From positions 514,595 to 578,594 of the forward strand of contig NZ_AQXF01000003.1 in NCBI RefSeq assembly GCF_000375545.1: a stretch of 64,000 nt of DNA, in the 5' to 3' direction. Each line of letters begins with the position of its first letter. Positions within the stretch are counted from its first letter, which is position 1. The translations under genes were made by a program, and so were the position numbers. Origin of the DNA: Kordiimonas gwangyangensis DSM 19435 = JCM 12864. Lineage in GTDB: Bacteria > Pseudomonadota > Alphaproteobacteria > Sphingomonadales > Kordiimonadaceae. Positions 9,852 to 20,121 of this stretch are shown here, piece after piece. The notes beneath the pieces were generated by a model. The model was not told the DNA's origin. It saw only the letters and a list, made by a program, of their open reading frames with translations, and made no database searches.

Positions 9852-10712
9852 ATGAAAAAACTTCTTACTGCTATGGCGCTGGTCTTTGCTGTGGGGGCGG
9901 CAGTGCCCGTATCCGCACAAAGTCAGGCGGAAATCGCCCTCAAGGTTGAACGGCTTGAACGCGAGATGATCGCGCTTGAAAACCGTTTGCGCGGAGGGCA
10001 GGGCGCTGTGCCCTCAGTATCAAGTGGTCCCGTCGATCCGGCTGACCGGTCCCTGATGGGTGATCTGGTTACAAAGGTAGGTAGTCTTGAAAGCCAGCTC
10101 CGCTCCATCAATGGCAGACTAGAAGAGCTGGAATACAAGCAGCGCCAGATGGACGAGGCGGTTGAGCTTCTGCGCAAGGAAATGACCTTGCAGGCGCAAG
10201 AAACAGCACAGGCGCAAGCCGAAATGAAAGCGCAGATCAGCAGTTCATCCTCATCCGATGCGGGTCCAGCAACCACGACAACGGCACCTGCCTCCGCGGC
10301 ACCGGCTATTGAACTTCCGGACGCGGACCCTGCTGCCCAGTACCGTTATGCATTCGAGTTCATTCAGAAGAACGACCTTGATAACGGTTTCAAGGCGATG
10401 GACCTGTTCCTCAAGGCGAATCCGAAGGATGAACGCGCGGGCAACGCCAAGTTCTGGCTTGGCCGCATTCACCTGCTGAAGGGCCGCATGCCACAAGCCG
10501 CGCAGCAATTGCTGGCGCTCATTGAGGAACACCCGAACCATGATAAACGCCCGGACGCGCTCCTTGACCTTGCGGACGTCCTGATCGCGCTTGATAGCGC
10601 ACCGGACGCCTGTAATGCGCTTGCGGAATTCCGCCGCATGGAAAGCAAGGCGAATGACCGGCTTATCGCGCGGGCCAGGAAAACCGCACAGACAGCTGGC
10701 TGCAGCTACTAG
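9852..10712 (+). CDS. cpoB: Cell division coordinator CpoB (YbgF, Tol-Pal associated)
   Basis: The 286-residue product has a signal peptide ending near residue 22 (PVSA), a coiled-coil region at about residues 25-125 rich in E, L, Q and R, an Ala/Ser/Thr-rich linker, and a C-terminal TPR domain from about residue 160 to 286. This is the CpoB/YbgF design: a periplasmic trimer that links Tol energy to peptidoglycan synthesis at division. The ATG follows AAGGAGAG. It precedes tilS by 3 bases, so it is likely co-transcribed with it. Confidence 0.92.
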   Translation: MKKLLTAMALVFAVGAAVPVSAQSQAEIALKVERLEREMIALENRLRGGQGAVPSVSSGPVDPADRSLMGDLVTKVGSLESQLRSINGRLEELEYKQRQMDEAVELLRKEMTLQAQETAQAQAEMKAQISSSSSSDAGPATTTTAPASAAPAIELPDADPAAQYRYAFEFIQKNDLDNGFKAMDLFLKANPKDERAGNAKFWLGRIHLLKGRMPQAAQQLLALIEEHPNHDKRPDALLDLADVLIALDSAPDACNALAEFRRMESKANDRLIARARKTAQTAGCSY

Positions 10713-10715
10713 GCC

Positions 10716-11990
10716 ATGGCCATGGCTGCATCGGGGCTGACAGCAGCGCTGGAACGCACCCTCAATGAACTGGGCATCGAAGCTGGTTCAAGGGTTGTGG
10801 TAGCCGTATCGGGCGGGGCGGATAGCCTCGCCCTTGCACTTTTAATGCACAAACTTCGCACAGTTGTTGCACTCACGGTGGACCATGGCTTGCGCCCCGA
10901 ATCCGCCACAGAAGCGCTAGGGGTTGGCGAAACACTGCAACGCTTCGGCATTACGCATCATGTGCTGGAGTGGGAGGGCGAAAAGCCGAGCAGCAACATT
11001 CAGGCGGAAGCGCGGGCGGCACGCTACCGTTTGCTGGCTGAGTGGTGCGCAGCAAATGATGTACCTTATCTCGCAACTGCACATCACATGGACGATCAGG
11101 CCGAGACTTTGCTCCTCAGGCTTGCGCGCGGTAGCGGTGTTTACGGCCTTGCAGGCATGCCGCAATCTGCGCCGTGCGTGGGTTTCGAAGCTATTACCCT
11201 TATCCGTCCGCTGCTCGATCATCCGAAAGCTGCGCTCAAAGACTGGCTCGAAAGCGAAGGTGTCGCGTGGGTGGAGGACCCCAGTAACGAGAATACGCAG
11301 TTTGACCGGGTGAAGGTCCGGCAATTATTGCAAGCGCCGCCAATCGAGGGGCTTCAGGCTGAGCGTTTGGCCGAAACCGCGAAACGCTTGCGCCGTTCCC
11401 GTGATGCGCTCGAGTTTTATGAGCGTGAATGGTTCTCACGGGCCGTGTCTGAACATGAGCCGGGCTTCCTAACGCTGGACCCGTCGGCCCTGAGCGCCGC
11501 GCCACTGGATATTGTACTGCGGGGGCTGGCGTCCCTGTGTCGTGCATTTGAACCGGTCAGCTATACACCCCGTATGGAAAAAGTGGAACGCCTGCTGGAA
11601 ACGCTGTCTGGAACTAGCGGCGGGCAGACACTCTACGGGGCGCAGTTTATGCTTGGAAAAGATGGCATCACCGTGTGCCGCGAAGTAGCCGCATGCGAGG
11701 CTCTCAAGCCTGTTGCAGATGGCTGCATCTGGGATAACCGGTTTGAAATTTCAGCCGTCGGTGATACTAGGGGCCTTGAAATCGGCGCGCTCGGCGAAAA
11801 AGGCTGGGGGAAGGCGGTCATAAAATGGCCCGAAGTCCGTGAGATCAACATGCCACATGAAGTGCGTCTGTCGCTTCCTGCGGTTTTCTCGGAAGGACAA
11901 TTGCGGGCGCTTCCATTGATGGGATATAGTGACCTCGTGAATGTTACTATTCGCCTGTCGCGGAAACCGCTCATTCGGCCGAAAAAATAG
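10716..11990 (+). CDS. tilS: tRNA(Ile)-lysidine synthase
   Basis: The 424-residue product carries the PP-loop motif SGGADS at residues 32-37 in the N-terminal ATP-pyrophosphatase domain, with ATAHHMDDQAETLLLRL downstream, which is diagnostic for TilS. It adds lysine to C34 of the CAU-anticodon tRNA-Ile so that it reads AUA. Two ATG codons (10716 and 10722) overlap the end of cpoB closely. The C-terminal substrate domain looks less conserved but the length is normal. The order cpoB-tilS-ftsH is common in alphaproteobacteria. Confidence 0.95.
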   Translation: MAMAASGLTAALERTLNELGIEAGSRVVVAVSGGADSLALALLMHKLRTVVALTVDHGLRPESATEALGVGETLQRFGITHHVLEWEGEKPSSNIQAEARAARYRLLAEWCAANDVPYLATAHHMDDQAETLLLRLARGSGVYGLAGMPQSAPCVGFEAITLIRPLLDHPKAALKDWLESEGVAWVEDPSNENTQFDRVKVRQLLQAPPIEGLQAERLAETAKRLRRSRDALEFYEREWFSRAVSEHEPGFLTLDPSALSAAPLDIVLRGLASLCRAFEPVSYTPRMEKVERLLETLSGTSGGQTLYGAQFMLGKDGITVCREVAACEALKPVADGCIWDNRFEISAVGDTRGLEIGALGEKGWGKAVIKWPEVREINMPHEVRLSLPAVFSEGQLRALPLMGYSDLVNVTIRLSRKPLIRPKK

Positions 11991-12117
11991 GGCAGGGCAA
12001 CCTGTTACCTCTTGCACCGGGCGTGCGGAAGCTTATCTCTGTGATAAGCATGCCGAGGGGATAGTGCATAAAGTGTGGCCGCGGTAAGTTTGGCTGCGAC
12101 CAGAGAAAGGCAAAAAA

Positions 12118-14028
12118 GTGAACGGATTTATGCGGAATGCGCTTGTTTGGGTGTTGATCATCCTGCTGCTTGTAGCGCTTTTCAATATGTTCCAGGGCGG
12201 AGCAAGCAAGACGCCTGAGCTTCCGTACAGCCAGTTTATCGAGGCTGTGGAGCAGAACAAGGTCGAACGGGTTGAGGCCCAGGGTCAGGATATCACCGGT
12301 ACATTCTCGACGGGTGAGACCTTCCGTGTGGTTGCCCCCATCTATGATGATGAGCTGACCCGTACCCTTAAAGAACACAATGTAACCTATGTGGTGAAGA
12401 AGAAGGACGAGAGCTTCCTGATGGGCGCCCTGATTTCGTGGCTGCCTTTCCTTCTCCTCATTGGTGTGTGGATCTTCTTCATGCGTCAGATGCAAGGTCG
12501 TTCCGGCGGTGGTGGCGCAATGGGCTTTGGTAAAAGCCGTGCTCGCCTGCTGACCGAAAAGCAGGGCCGCGTAACGTTCGAGGACGTTGCTGGTATTGAA
12601 GAAGCCAAGGAAGAACTTGAAGAGATCGTCGATTTCCTCAAGGACCCACAGAAGTTCCAGCGTCTTGGCGGTAAAATCCCCAAGGGTGCGCTTCTTGTAG
12701 GCCCTCCGGGTACCGGTAAAACCTTGCTCGCGCGTGCGATTGCGGGTGAGGCTAATGTACCGTTCTTCACCATTTCCGGTTCTGACTTTGTGGAAATGTT
12801 TGTGGGTGTTGGTGCGAGCCGTGTGCGCGACATGTTCGAGCAGGCGAAGAAAAACGCGCCGTGTATCATCTTCATTGACGAGATCGACGCCGTCGGCCGT
12901 CACCGTGGCGCGGGCCTTGGTGGGGGTAACGATGAGCGTGAGCAGACGCTGAACCAGCTCCTTGTGGAGATGGACGGCTTTGAAGCGAACGAGGGTATCA
13001 TCATCCTCGCCGCGACCAACCGCCCGGACGTTCTTGACCCTGCGCTCTTGCGCCCGGGCCGTTTTGACCGCCAGGTTGTTGTGCCGAACCCGGACATCAA
13101 TGGCCGTGAGAAAATCCTTGGCGTTCACATGAAAAAGGTGCCGTTGGCGCCAGACGTGGACGTGAACACCATTGCGCGCGGTACGCCCGGCTTCTCTGGT
13201 GCTGACCTGATGAACCTTGTGAACGAGGCTGCACTTCTTGCTGCACGTCGCGGCAAGAAGATTGTTGCGATGTCCGAGTTCGAAGCAGCCAAAGACAAGG
13301 TGATGATGGGTTCCGAGCGGCGCTCCATGGTGATGACGGAAGACGAGAAGAAGCTGACAGCCTATCACGAAGGCGGCCACGCCCTTGTGACCCTGCACTG
13401 CAAATCGTCTGACCCGATCCACAAGGCAACCATCATCCCGCGTGGTCGTGCGCTCGGCATGGTGATGCGCTTGCCTGAGCGGGACGAATATTCGCAAAGC
13501 CGTGAGAAAATGCACGACAACCTAGCAATCGCGATGGGTGGTCGTGTGGCGGAAGAAGTGATCTTCGGGCACGAGAAAGTAACGTCTGGCGCATCGAGCG
13601 ATATCCAGTATGCGACCAACCTGGCCCGCAATATGGTGACGCGTTGGGGTATGTCCGACAAACTTGGCCCGCTTCAGTATGCGGCGAACGAGGAAGAGGT
13701 ATTCCTCGGTCACTCCGTATCGCGTCAGCAGAATGTGTCTGAAGAGACTGCCCGCATGATCGACCAGGAAGTGAAATCCTTCGTCGAAGGCGCGCAGGAC
13801 CGTGCGAAGAAAATCCTCACGGATTATATCGACGACCTGCACACTGTGGCGAAAGCGCTTCTTGAATACGAAACCCTGACGGGTGACGAGATCAAGGCGC
13901 TCATCAAAGGTGAGCCGATCCGCGTGAAGCCGAAGAAGCCTGACAGCTCGCCAAACGTGCCGCCTGCCGCGCCGAGTGCGGTGCCGACAGCCGGGCTTGA
14001 CCACGGCGAGCCTCAGCCAGAGGGCTAG
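12118..14028 (+). CDS. ftsH: ATP-dependent zinc metalloprotease FtsH
   Basis: The 636-residue product has two N-terminal membrane helices (about 7-25 and 100-121) flanking a small periplasmic domain, an AAA+ module with Walker A GPPGTGKT at 195-202 and Walker [10 protein letters not shown], and a zinc protease with HEGGH at 417-421. It degrades membrane proteins and regulators such as RpoH, whose gene lies 15 kb away. The start is GTG at 12118 after GAGAAAGG. The C-terminal tail is rich in Pro and Ala, as is common in this group. Confidence 0.98.
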   Translation: MNGFMRNALVWVLIILLLVALFNMFQGGASKTPELPYSQFIEAVEQNKVERVEAQGQDITGTFSTGETFRVVAPIYDDELTRTLKEHNVTYVVKKKDESFLMGALISWLPFLLLIGVWIFFMRQMQGRSGGGGAMGFGKSRARLLTEKQGRVTFEDVAGIEEAKEELEEIVDFLKDPQKFQRLGGKIPKGALLVGPPGTGKTLLARAIAGEANVPFFTISGSDFVEMFVGVGASRVRDMFEQAKKNAPCIIFIDEIDAVGRHRGAGLGGGNDEREQTLNQLLVEMDGFEANEGIIILAATNRPDVLDPALLRPGRFDRQVVVPNPDINGREKILGVHMKKVPLAPDVDVNTIARGTPGFSGADLMNLVNEAALLAARRGKKIVAMSEFEAAKDKVMMGSERRSMVMTEDEKKLTAYHEGGHALVTLHCKSSDPIHKATIIPRGRALGMVMRLPERDEYSQSREKMHDNLAIAMGGRVAEEVIFGHEKVTSGASSDIQYATNLARNMVTRWGMSDKLGPLQYAANEEEVFLGHSVSRQQNVSEETARMIDQEVKSFVEGAQDRAKKILTDYIDDLHTVAKALLEYETLTGDEIKALIKGEPIRVKPKKPDSSPNVPPAAPSAVPTAGLDHGEPQPEG

Positions 14029-14034
14029 GGGCTG

Positions 14035-15162
14035 GTGACAAGCGATCAGCTAGACAAGATTTCCGACGGGGCAAGGGCATACCTTGTACCCGTCGGTTCC
14101 ATTTCGGGCGGTAGCTTGGGCATAGCGTGTTCTGTGCCGGGCCGCCGTTTTGCAGCTGCGCGCGTTGTGGTGCGGGACGCGGGAGAAACGGTTTGGCAGG
14201 AAACTGTCGCCGCTGCTGACATGGCAGACACTCTCGATCGGCTACCGGAAGCGATTGCAGGCCAGCTGGAAATCCAGCTTGCCCGCTTTCAGGCACCCCA
14301 GAAAGGGCTGCGTCTTCCGGGGCGGGATCTGCCCTTTGCCTTCACCCGTCCGCGCATCATGGGTATCCTCAACGTCACGCCGGACAGTTTCTCGGACGGC
14401 GGCAAGTTCCTCGACCGTGATGCGGCCATCAGGCATGCCCGCGCCATGATCGCTGAGGGTGCAGATATCATCGATATCGGCGGCGAAAGCACCCGGCCCG
14501 GCGCCAAACCTGTGTGGGAAGGCGAAGAGGCTGAACGTGTCGTGCCCGTGATCGAAGCCCTGCAGGATGACGGCATTCCGCTTTCCATTGATACGCGGCA
14601 TTCGTTCGTCATGGACAAGGCGGTGCAGGCGGGCGCTCATATCATCAATGATGTTTCAGCCCTGACATATGATGGCGACAGCTTGCCTGTCGCGGCACGT
14701 GCCGATTTGCCCGTTGTGCTGATGCACTCGCAGGGTTTGCCCGAGACGATGCAGGACAATCCTTCCTACAGCCATGTGCTCTATGAGGTATATGATTACC
14801 TGCAGGACCGTATTGCGGCGTGTGTGAAAGCGGGCATTGCGCAAGACCATATCGTGGTCGACCCCGGCATCGGCTTTGGCAAGCGGGTGGTGCAGGATAA
14901 TCTGGCGCTCATTAATGGCTTGCCGCTTTTCCTGACCCTCGGCTGCCCCATTCTGATGGGCGCGTCGCGTAAGCGTTTTATTGGAGCGATCACAGGGGAA
15001 GAGATTGCTGCAGCACGCATGCCCGGCTCGCTCGCCGCTGCCATCCGCTCGGTTGAGCTGGGTGCGCAGATAGTGCGCGTTCATGACGTTGCTGAAACCG
15101 CACAAGCGCTCAAGCTCACGCAGGCATTTCATGATGCAGCAATCATGGACGGAATGGTTTGA
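14035..15162 (+). CDS. folP: Dihydropteroate synthase with N-terminal extension
   Basis: The catalytic TIM barrel begins at about residue 107 with IMGILNVTPDSFSDGG, followed by DIIDIGGESTRPGA and the C-terminal GASRKRFIG. It condenses p-aminobenzoate with hydroxymethyl-dihydropterin diphosphate in folate synthesis. The frame gives 375 residues from a GTG 6 bases after ftsH, so about 100 residues precede the usual start of the roughly 280-residue enzyme. Part of that extension resembles no domain I recognise; a shorter product from an internal start cannot be excluded, though there is no obvious alternative ribosome binding site. Confidence 0.93.
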   Translation: MTSDQLDKISDGARAYLVPVGSISGGSLGIACSVPGRRFAAARVVVRDAGETVWQETVAAADMADTLDRLPEAIAGQLEIQLARFQAPQKGLRLPGRDLPFAFTRPRIMGILNVTPDSFSDGGKFLDRDAAIRHARAMIAEGADIIDIGGESTRPGAKPVWEGEEAERVVPVIEALQDDGIPLSIDTRHSFVMDKAVQAGAHIINDVSALTYDGDSLPVAARADLPVVLMHSQGLPETMQDNPSYSHVLYEVYDYLQDRIAACVKAGIAQDHIVVDPGIGFGKRVVQDNLALINGLPLFLTLGCPILMGASRKRFIGAITGEEIAAARMPGSLAAAIRSVELGAQIVRVHDVAETAQALKLTQAFHDAAIMDGMV

Positions 15163-15209
15163 AGCCGTTACAATCCGATTAATTTTTTAGTGAATTCAGG
15201 GAAGGGCTT

Positions 15210-16556
15210 ATGAGCCGTAAGTATTTTGGCACTGACGGTATGCGCGGGCGCGTCAATGAAGGTTTCATGACGCCGGATGTTGCCATGCGTGTTGGTCTCG
15301 CCGCCGGTAAAAGCTTCATTCGTGGTGACCACGTGCACCGTGTCGTAATTGGCAAGGATACACGCCGGTCAGGCTATATGTATGAACCTGCGCTTGCTGC
15401 TGGATTTGTAGCCGCGGGCATGGACGTGATCATGGTGGGTCCGATGCCGACGCCCGCCATCGCCATGCTGGTGAAATCCCTGCGCGCTGACCTTGGTGTC
15501 ATGATTTCCGCGAGCCACAACCCGCACTATGACAATGGCATCAAGTTCTTCGGCCCGGATGGCTTTAAGCTGTCGGATGAAAAAGAGCTTGAGATCGAAG
15601 GCCTTGTGGACGCTGGCGTTAATGAAGCGCTCGTGCCGTCTGACGAGCTTGGCCGCGCGACGCGGCTGGAGGATGCTAGTGGCCGCTATGTCGAGTTTGC
15701 CAAAGCTACTGTGCCGAACGGCTTGACGTTCGATGGTCTCAAGATCGTGGTCGACTGTGCGCACGGCGCCGCCTACAAGGTTGCGCCCACGGTGCTGTGG
15801 GAACTGGGTGCCGACGTGATCGCGATTGGCGTGTCGCCAAACGGATTCAACATCAATGACAAATGCGGCTCGACCCACCCCGAAGCCATGTGTGCCCGTG
15901 TAGTGGAAGAAGGTGCTGATATCGGCATCGCGCTTGACGGTGATGCGGACCGGCTGATCCTTTGTGATGAGAAGGGGCAGATTGTTGACGGTGACCAGAT
16001 CATGGCGCTGATCACCCGCAACTGGCAAAAACGCGGCGTGCTGAAAGGCAACGGCCTTGTCAGCACCGTTATGTCCAACCTTGGGCTTGAGCGGTTGTTG
16101 CATAGCGAAGGGCTGACCCTTGAACGTACAAAAGTGGGCGACCGCTATGTGGTTGAACGCATGCGCCAGACAGGCTTCAATATCGGTGGCGAGCAGTCCG
16201 GCCATATTGTGCTGAGCGATTTTGCCACAACGGGCGATGGCCTTGTGGCCGCGCTTCAGGTGCTGACGGAAATTCAGCAGTCCGGCATGACGGCCTCGCA
16301 GGTGTGCCGCCAGTTTGAGCCGGTGCCGCAGCTTCTCAAGAACGTGCGCTATGCGGGCGGGGAGCCGCTCGAAGCTGAAGCTGTGAAAAAATGCATTGCC
16401 TCGGCTGAACAGGCGCTCAATGGCTCTGGCCGTCTAGTGATTCGGAAGTCGGGCACCGAACCACTTATTCGCGTGATGGCGGAAGGCGACGATGAAGCCA
16501 AAATCACTGCGCTCGTGGAAGGTATCTGCGCTGAGATTGAGGCTGCGGGCAAATGA
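15210..16556 (+). CDS. glmM: Phosphoglucosamine mutase
   Basis: The 448-residue product starts [12 protein letters not shown] and carries the phosphoserine loop ISASHNP with S102, the metal loop DGDADR, and the sugar-binding GGEQSGH. The C-terminal phosphate-binding [12 protein letters not shown] is also present. It converts glucosamine-6-phosphate to glucosamine-1-phosphate for peptidoglycan and LPS precursor synthesis. The serine number matches that of characterised GlmM. The ATG at 15210 follows GGGAAGGG. Its stop overlaps the thiD start by 4 bases. Confidence 0.98.
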   Translation: MSRKYFGTDGMRGRVNEGFMTPDVAMRVGLAAGKSFIRGDHVHRVVIGKDTRRSGYMYEPALAAGFVAAGMDVIMVGPMPTPAIAMLVKSLRADLGVMISASHNPHYDNGIKFFGPDGFKLSDEKELEIEGLVDAGVNEALVPSDELGRATRLEDASGRYVEFAKATVPNGLTFDGLKIVVDCAHGAAYKVAPTVLWELGADVIAIGVSPNGFNINDKCGSTHPEAMCARVVEEGADIGIALDGDADRLILCDEKGQIVDGDQIMALITRNWQKRGVLKGNGLVSTVMSNLGLERLLHSEGLTLERTKVGDRYVVERMRQTGFNIGGEQSGHIVLSDFATTGDGLVAALQVLTEIQQSGMTASQVCRQFEPVPQLLKNVRYAGGEPLEAEAVKKCIASAEQALNGSGRLVIRKSGTEPLIRVMAEGDDEAKITALVEGICAEIEAAGK

Positions 16557-17365
16557 GCAACCTTGCCGACATGGGCCGGGTGTTAATCGTTGCGGGCTCC
16601 GATAGTTCGGGCGGCGCAGGCATACAGGCTGATATCAAAACGGTCACCATGCTGGGTCAATATGCGGCGACCGCCATCACCGCGATTACGGTGCAAAACA
16701 CCAAAGGCGTATCCGGCATTGAGGCAATCTCACCCGGTGTGATCGCGGCCCAAATGCGTACCGTGCTCTCCGACGTGGGGGCGGATGCAATCAAGACAGG
16801 CATGCTGCACGACGCTGAGGTCATTGAAACCGTGCTTGCGGTGATTGATGACGTGGCTTTTGGCGGCGATCTGATCGTGGACCCAGTGATGGTGGCAACG
16901 TCTGGTGCGCAGCTTCTGCGTGATGACGCGGTAGAGGCGCTCAAAACCCTGATTGCCCACGCGAGCCTTGTTACGCCAAACATTCCTGAGGCTGAGATGC
17001 TCACGGGCCGGAAGATTGTGAATGTCGATGACATGAAAGCCGCGGCCTACGATATTCTAGAAACCGGGGTTGAAGCCGTTCTTCTGAAAGGTGGGCACCT
17101 TCAAGGGCCAGATGTCACCGATATCCTTGTCAGTCTTAAAGGCGAATGCGTGATCGCAAGCCAGCGTATCGATACGCGGCACACTCACGGCACGGGGTGT
17201 ACACTCGCGAGTGCTATGGCTGCTTATCTGTCGGCCGGGAAGTCGCTTGAGGAAGCCTTTGAACGTAGCCACGCCTTCGTGCACAGCGCTATCAAGGCCG
17301 CACCCGGCTTCGGTGAAGGCCATGGCCCGCTCGGGCACGCACGTGTCCACATGGAGCGCGACTAA
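16553..17365 (+). CDS. thiD: Hydroxymethylpyrimidine/phosphomethylpyrimidine kinase
   Basis: The 270-residue product is a ribokinase-fold kinase with [16 protein letters not shown] near residue 15, the [10 protein letters not shown] block and the anion-hole motif [11 protein letters not shown]. It phosphorylates HMP and HMP-phosphate in thiamine pyrimidine synthesis. It overlaps glmM by ATGA and the following hydrolase by one base, so the three form a coupled unit. No other thiamine gene is near, and salvage kinases of this fold can be hard to separate. Confidence 0.93.
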   Translation: MSNLADMGRVLIVAGSDSSGGAGIQADIKTVTMLGQYAATAITAITVQNTKGVSGIEAISPGVIAAQMRTVLSDVGADAIKTGMLHDAEVIETVLAVIDDVAFGGDLIVDPVMVATSGAQLLRDDAVEALKTLIAHASLVTPNIPEAEMLTGRKIVNVDDMKAAAYDILETGVEAVLLKGGHLQGPDVTDILVSLKGECVIASQRIDTRHTHGTGCTLASAMAAYLSAGKSLEEAFERSHAFVHSAIKAAPGFGEGHGPLGHARVHMERD

Positions 17366-18132
17366 TGGAGCTGTTCTACCGCGAGCGCGGAGAGGGCGAT
17401 CCTGTTGTGTTGCTGCACGGCCTTTTCGGGTCGTCGGATAACCTTGGCGGTATCGCGCGGAACCTGGAAGAAGAATTCAGGGTTATCAGTTTCGACCTGC
17501 GTAATCATGGACGCAGCCCGCACGCGGATACCATGTCGTACGCGGAAATGGCTGCGGATGTTGTCGCCATGCTCGACCGGATCGGTGTCGGTCAGTTTTT
17601 CCTGTTTGGCCACTCAATGGGTGGCAAGGCCGCGATGCAGCTGACGCTTGATAATCCGACGCGGGTTAAAAAGCTCATCGTCGCAGATATCGCGCCGGTG
17701 AAATATAGCCATCACCACACCGAAATCCTGAAGGGTTTGCGCGCTGTGGCGAATAGTGATGCATCGAGCCGGTCGGACGCAGAGGCAATTTTGGCGCCCT
17801 ATGTAGAAGAGCCGGATGTGCTGAGTTTCCTTCTGACCAACTGGCGGCGCGGCAAAGATGGAAAGCCGGGTTGGCGGATTGGTCTTGATGCCATCGAACA
17901 TGATTATGCCAATATTGTCGCAGCAAATAGTGGCCATGCCGTGGACGTGCCGGTGTTATTCCTCAGGGGAGGGTTATCGGACTATATCAAGCCTGAACAC
18001 AGGGACGCGACATTGGCGCTGTTTCCGAATGCCGTGGTGCGAACAGTTGAGGGAACCGGGCACTGGCTTCATGCAGAAAAGCCGGACCTTATTTCCCGTC
18101 TGGTCACACGTTTCATCAAAAACGAACTTTAG
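17365..18132 (+). CDS. Alpha/beta hydrolase (YbfF-like esterase)
   Basis: The 255-residue product has the hydrolase pattern LLHGLFGSSDN (oxyanion region), the nucleophile elbow GHSMGG with S84, and the C-terminal catalytic histidine H233 in GTGHWLHAEKP. The early block FDLRNHGRSPH resembles YbfF and other acyl-CoA or ester hydrolases. The substrate is unknown. The ATG overlaps the thiD stop (TAATG), which suggests translational coupling. There is no signal peptide, so it is cytosolic. Confidence 0.88.
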   Translation: MELFYRERGEGDPVVLLHGLFGSSDNLGGIARNLEEEFRVISFDLRNHGRSPHADTMSYAEMAADVVAMLDRIGVGQFFLFGHSMGGKAAMQLTLDNPTRVKKLIVADIAPVKYSHHHTEILKGLRAVANSDASSRSDAEAILAPYVEEPDVLSFLLTNWRRGKDGKPGWRIGLDAIEHDYANIVAANSGHAVDVPVLFLRGGLSDYIKPEHRDATLALFPNAVVRTVEGTGHWLHAEKPDLISRLVTRFIKNEL

Positions 18133-18153
18133 AAGGGTTAATTCGTCTTTGTC

Positions 18154-19314
18154 ATGCGTATCCTAGTATCCGCCCTTGCCATCTTTGCTTTAAGCCTTGG
18201 CGCCAAGGCGACCGATATTTCGCTCGCCCAAAAATTTGACGCTGATTTCCAGAAACAGGTGTCGGAGAAAAAGATCCCCGGTGCGGCATATGCCATCGTC
18301 AAGGACGGTAAGGTCATAGCACTGCGCACCATGGGCTCGCGCGCGGTGGATGCCGAGCTGCCGGTCAATAGCGCAACGGTTTTCCGTCTCGCGTCGGTCT
18401 CCAAGACCTTTGGCGGTGAAATGGCTGCAATACTGGCGGCGGAGGGTAAATTCAGTCTCGATGCGCGGGTACTTGGGTATGTGCCCAACCTGAAATTCAA
18501 AACTGCCGGGCATGCCAGCGGCCTGAAGGTAAGACACTTGCTGAGCCATAGCGCAGGCATTACGCCAAATGCCTATGACAATATGCTCGAAGATGACTGG
18601 AGTCTCGACAAGATCATTCCTTATTTTGCCCAGCTTGATGCCATGTGCAAACCGGGGGAATGTTATGGCTACCAGAATATCCTGTTCAGCCTCGTGCAGC
18701 CGGTGATCGAACAGTCAACCGGTGAACAATATGGTGCGCTCGTCTCCAAGCGCATCATGGAACCTCTCGACATGAATCATTCCTCCGTAGGGCTGGAGGC
18801 GTTTCTCTCTACTGCGAACAGGGCAGAGCCACACGTGTTCACGCGCCGGAACGGCTGGCAGAGGGTGCTTGTTGAGCCAAACTACTACCGTGTGGCGCCG
18901 GCGGCAGGCGTGAATGCCAGTATCGAAGATATGGCGAAGTGGCTGATGGCACAGATGGGCTACAAGCCAGAGGTCATCACTCCCGCGATTATCAAGACAG
19001 TCACATCCAAGGAAGTGCGTTCAACGCGCGAGTTGAGCCGCCGTAGCTGGCGACGTCATATTTCAGATGCCTATTATGGCCTGGGTTGGCGCATCTATTC
19101 CTTTGGTGACGAGGATGTTGTGTTGCACTCGGGGGCCGTGAAAGGCTACCGCGCCTTTATCTCCTACTCGAAAGGTATGGATGTTGGGCTTGTGATGCTG
19201 ATGAACGCGCAGACGCGTGAGATTGATGACCTGTCGGTCAGTTTCTGGGACGATGCTTTTGATGCGCGTGATGCAGAGAAAGCAAGGACGCAGGCGAGCC
19301 GGAAAGCGAAATAG
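18154..19314 (+). CDS. Serine hydrolase of the beta-lactamase (class C)/PBP family
   Basis: The 386-residue product has a signal peptide (cleavage near residue 20, AKAT) and the three motifs of the family: S81-V-S-K84, Y173-Q-N175 and H325-S-G327. These place it with class C beta-lactamases, DD-peptidases and EstB-type esterases. The usual KTG box is replaced by HSG, which is more typical of esterase or D-amino-peptidase members than of true beta-lactamases. It is probably periplasmic. It follows the esterase gene by 21 bases. Antibiotic hydrolysis should not be assumed. Confidence 0.85.
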   Translation: MRILVSALAIFALSLGAKATDISLAQKFDADFQKQVSEKKIPGAAYAIVKDGKVIALRTMGSRAVDAELPVNSATVFRLASVSKTFGGEMAAILAAEGKFSLDARVLGYVPNLKFKTAGHASGLKVRHLLSHSAGITPNAYDNMLEDDWSLDKIIPYFAQLDAMCKPGECYGYQNILFSLVQPVIEQSTGEQYGALVSKRIMEPLDMNHSSVGLEAFLSTANRAEPHVFTRRNGWQRVLVEPNYYRVAPAAGVNASIEDMAKWLMAQMGYKPEVITPAIIKTVTSKEVRSTRELSRRSWRRHISDAYYGLGWRIYSFGDEDVVLHSGAVKGYRAFISYSKGMDVGLVMLMNAQTREIDDLSVSFWDDAFDARDAEKARTQASRKAK

Positions 19315-20114
19315 TGCCTGACGATAAAAACAAGAAGATCGTTTTTCTGTTCGCAAGACAGCGCTCCGGTACCGGCGCACTGTCCAGCCTGCTGAACCAG
19401 CATCCGGCTTGCAATTATCTTGGCGAGGTGTTTGGGGACGCGATTGAGCAACATCCCATGCACTATTTCAACTGGCTGCGGGACGTTGTGACATCAGAGC
19501 CAGACCTCATTCTGCCGGACCGGTCCGAAATGCGCCTCCAGCGATATCTTGGGCATCTGCGTGAAAGTCTTACGGAACAAGTCTTAATTCTGGACGTGAA
19601 ATTAAGCCAAGCTCACCAGTTCGAGCCTTATGATCGGGGCGTGAATGCACGGCCGAATCTGTTCTCAATGGTGAAGGCTTCAGGATATGGTGTGTTATTC
19701 GTGCGTCGCCGAAATCTGGTGCGAACATACCTTTCTCGTCTCTCTGCCGATAAAAGTGGGATATGGCACGCGACAGGCAGCGTGCAAGGGCTAGCAAAAC
19801 TGCAGGTCGATACCAACCATATGGTGAATTCACTGAAGAAGATGGCCCGCCGTGAACGCTATATCGACAATCTGGCAGCACTGTTCCCTGATGCTTGTGA
19901 ACTTGAATATGCTGAGCTTTTTGATAGCTCAACAAACAGCCTGACCTCAAAAGCCGCTCAAGCGCTAGAGGTGGCGCTAGGGATAGACTCGCTCGGTGAG
20001 CTGCGTACCATGCAGCAGAAGCTGCGTCCCGGTAGCCTGGAGGACATCGTTGAGAACTGTGCAGAGGTACGGCTTGCCTTGGCCGGCACCCAGTTCGAAG
20101 AGATGGCACATTAG
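19314..20114 (+). CDS. Sulfotransferase-like protein
   Basis: The 266-residue product begins with IVFLFARQRSGTGALSSLLN (residues 9-28), resembling the 5'-phosphosulfate-binding loop of PAPS-dependent sulfotransferases, which has the pattern RSGT/SxxL. A later stretch, VLFVRRRNLVRTYLS, resembles the 3'-phosphate-binding region with Arg and Ser. It may transfer sulfate to a carbohydrate or lipid. The start is GTG at 19314, overlapping the preceding stop by one base. The gene looks slightly richer in AT than its neighbours. The family call is good; the substrate is unknown. Confidence 0.72.
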   Translation: MPDDKNKKIVFLFARQRSGTGALSSLLNQHPACNYLGEVFGDAIEQHPMHYFNWLRDVVTSEPDLILPDRSEMRLQRYLGHLRESLTEQVLILDVKLSQAHQFEPYDRGVNARPNLFSMVKASGYGVLFVRRRNLVRTYLSRLSADKSGIWHATGSVQGLAKLQVDTNHMVNSLKKMARRERYIDNLAALFPDACELEYAELFDSSTNSLTSKAAQALEVALGIDSLGELRTMQQKLRPGSLEDIVENCAEVRLALAGTQFEEMAH

Positions 20115-20121
20115 GGTGTCG

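Noticed and set aside
11971-13515. 514-codon minus-strand frame across ftsH
   Set aside because: FtsH on the plus strand has intact AAA+ and HEGGH motifs; the antisense frame is composition-driven.
18154-19314. True class C beta-lactamase
   Set aside because: SxxK and YxN are present, but HSG replaces KTG and the gene sits with cell-wall and esterase genes; esterase or peptidase activity is equally likely.
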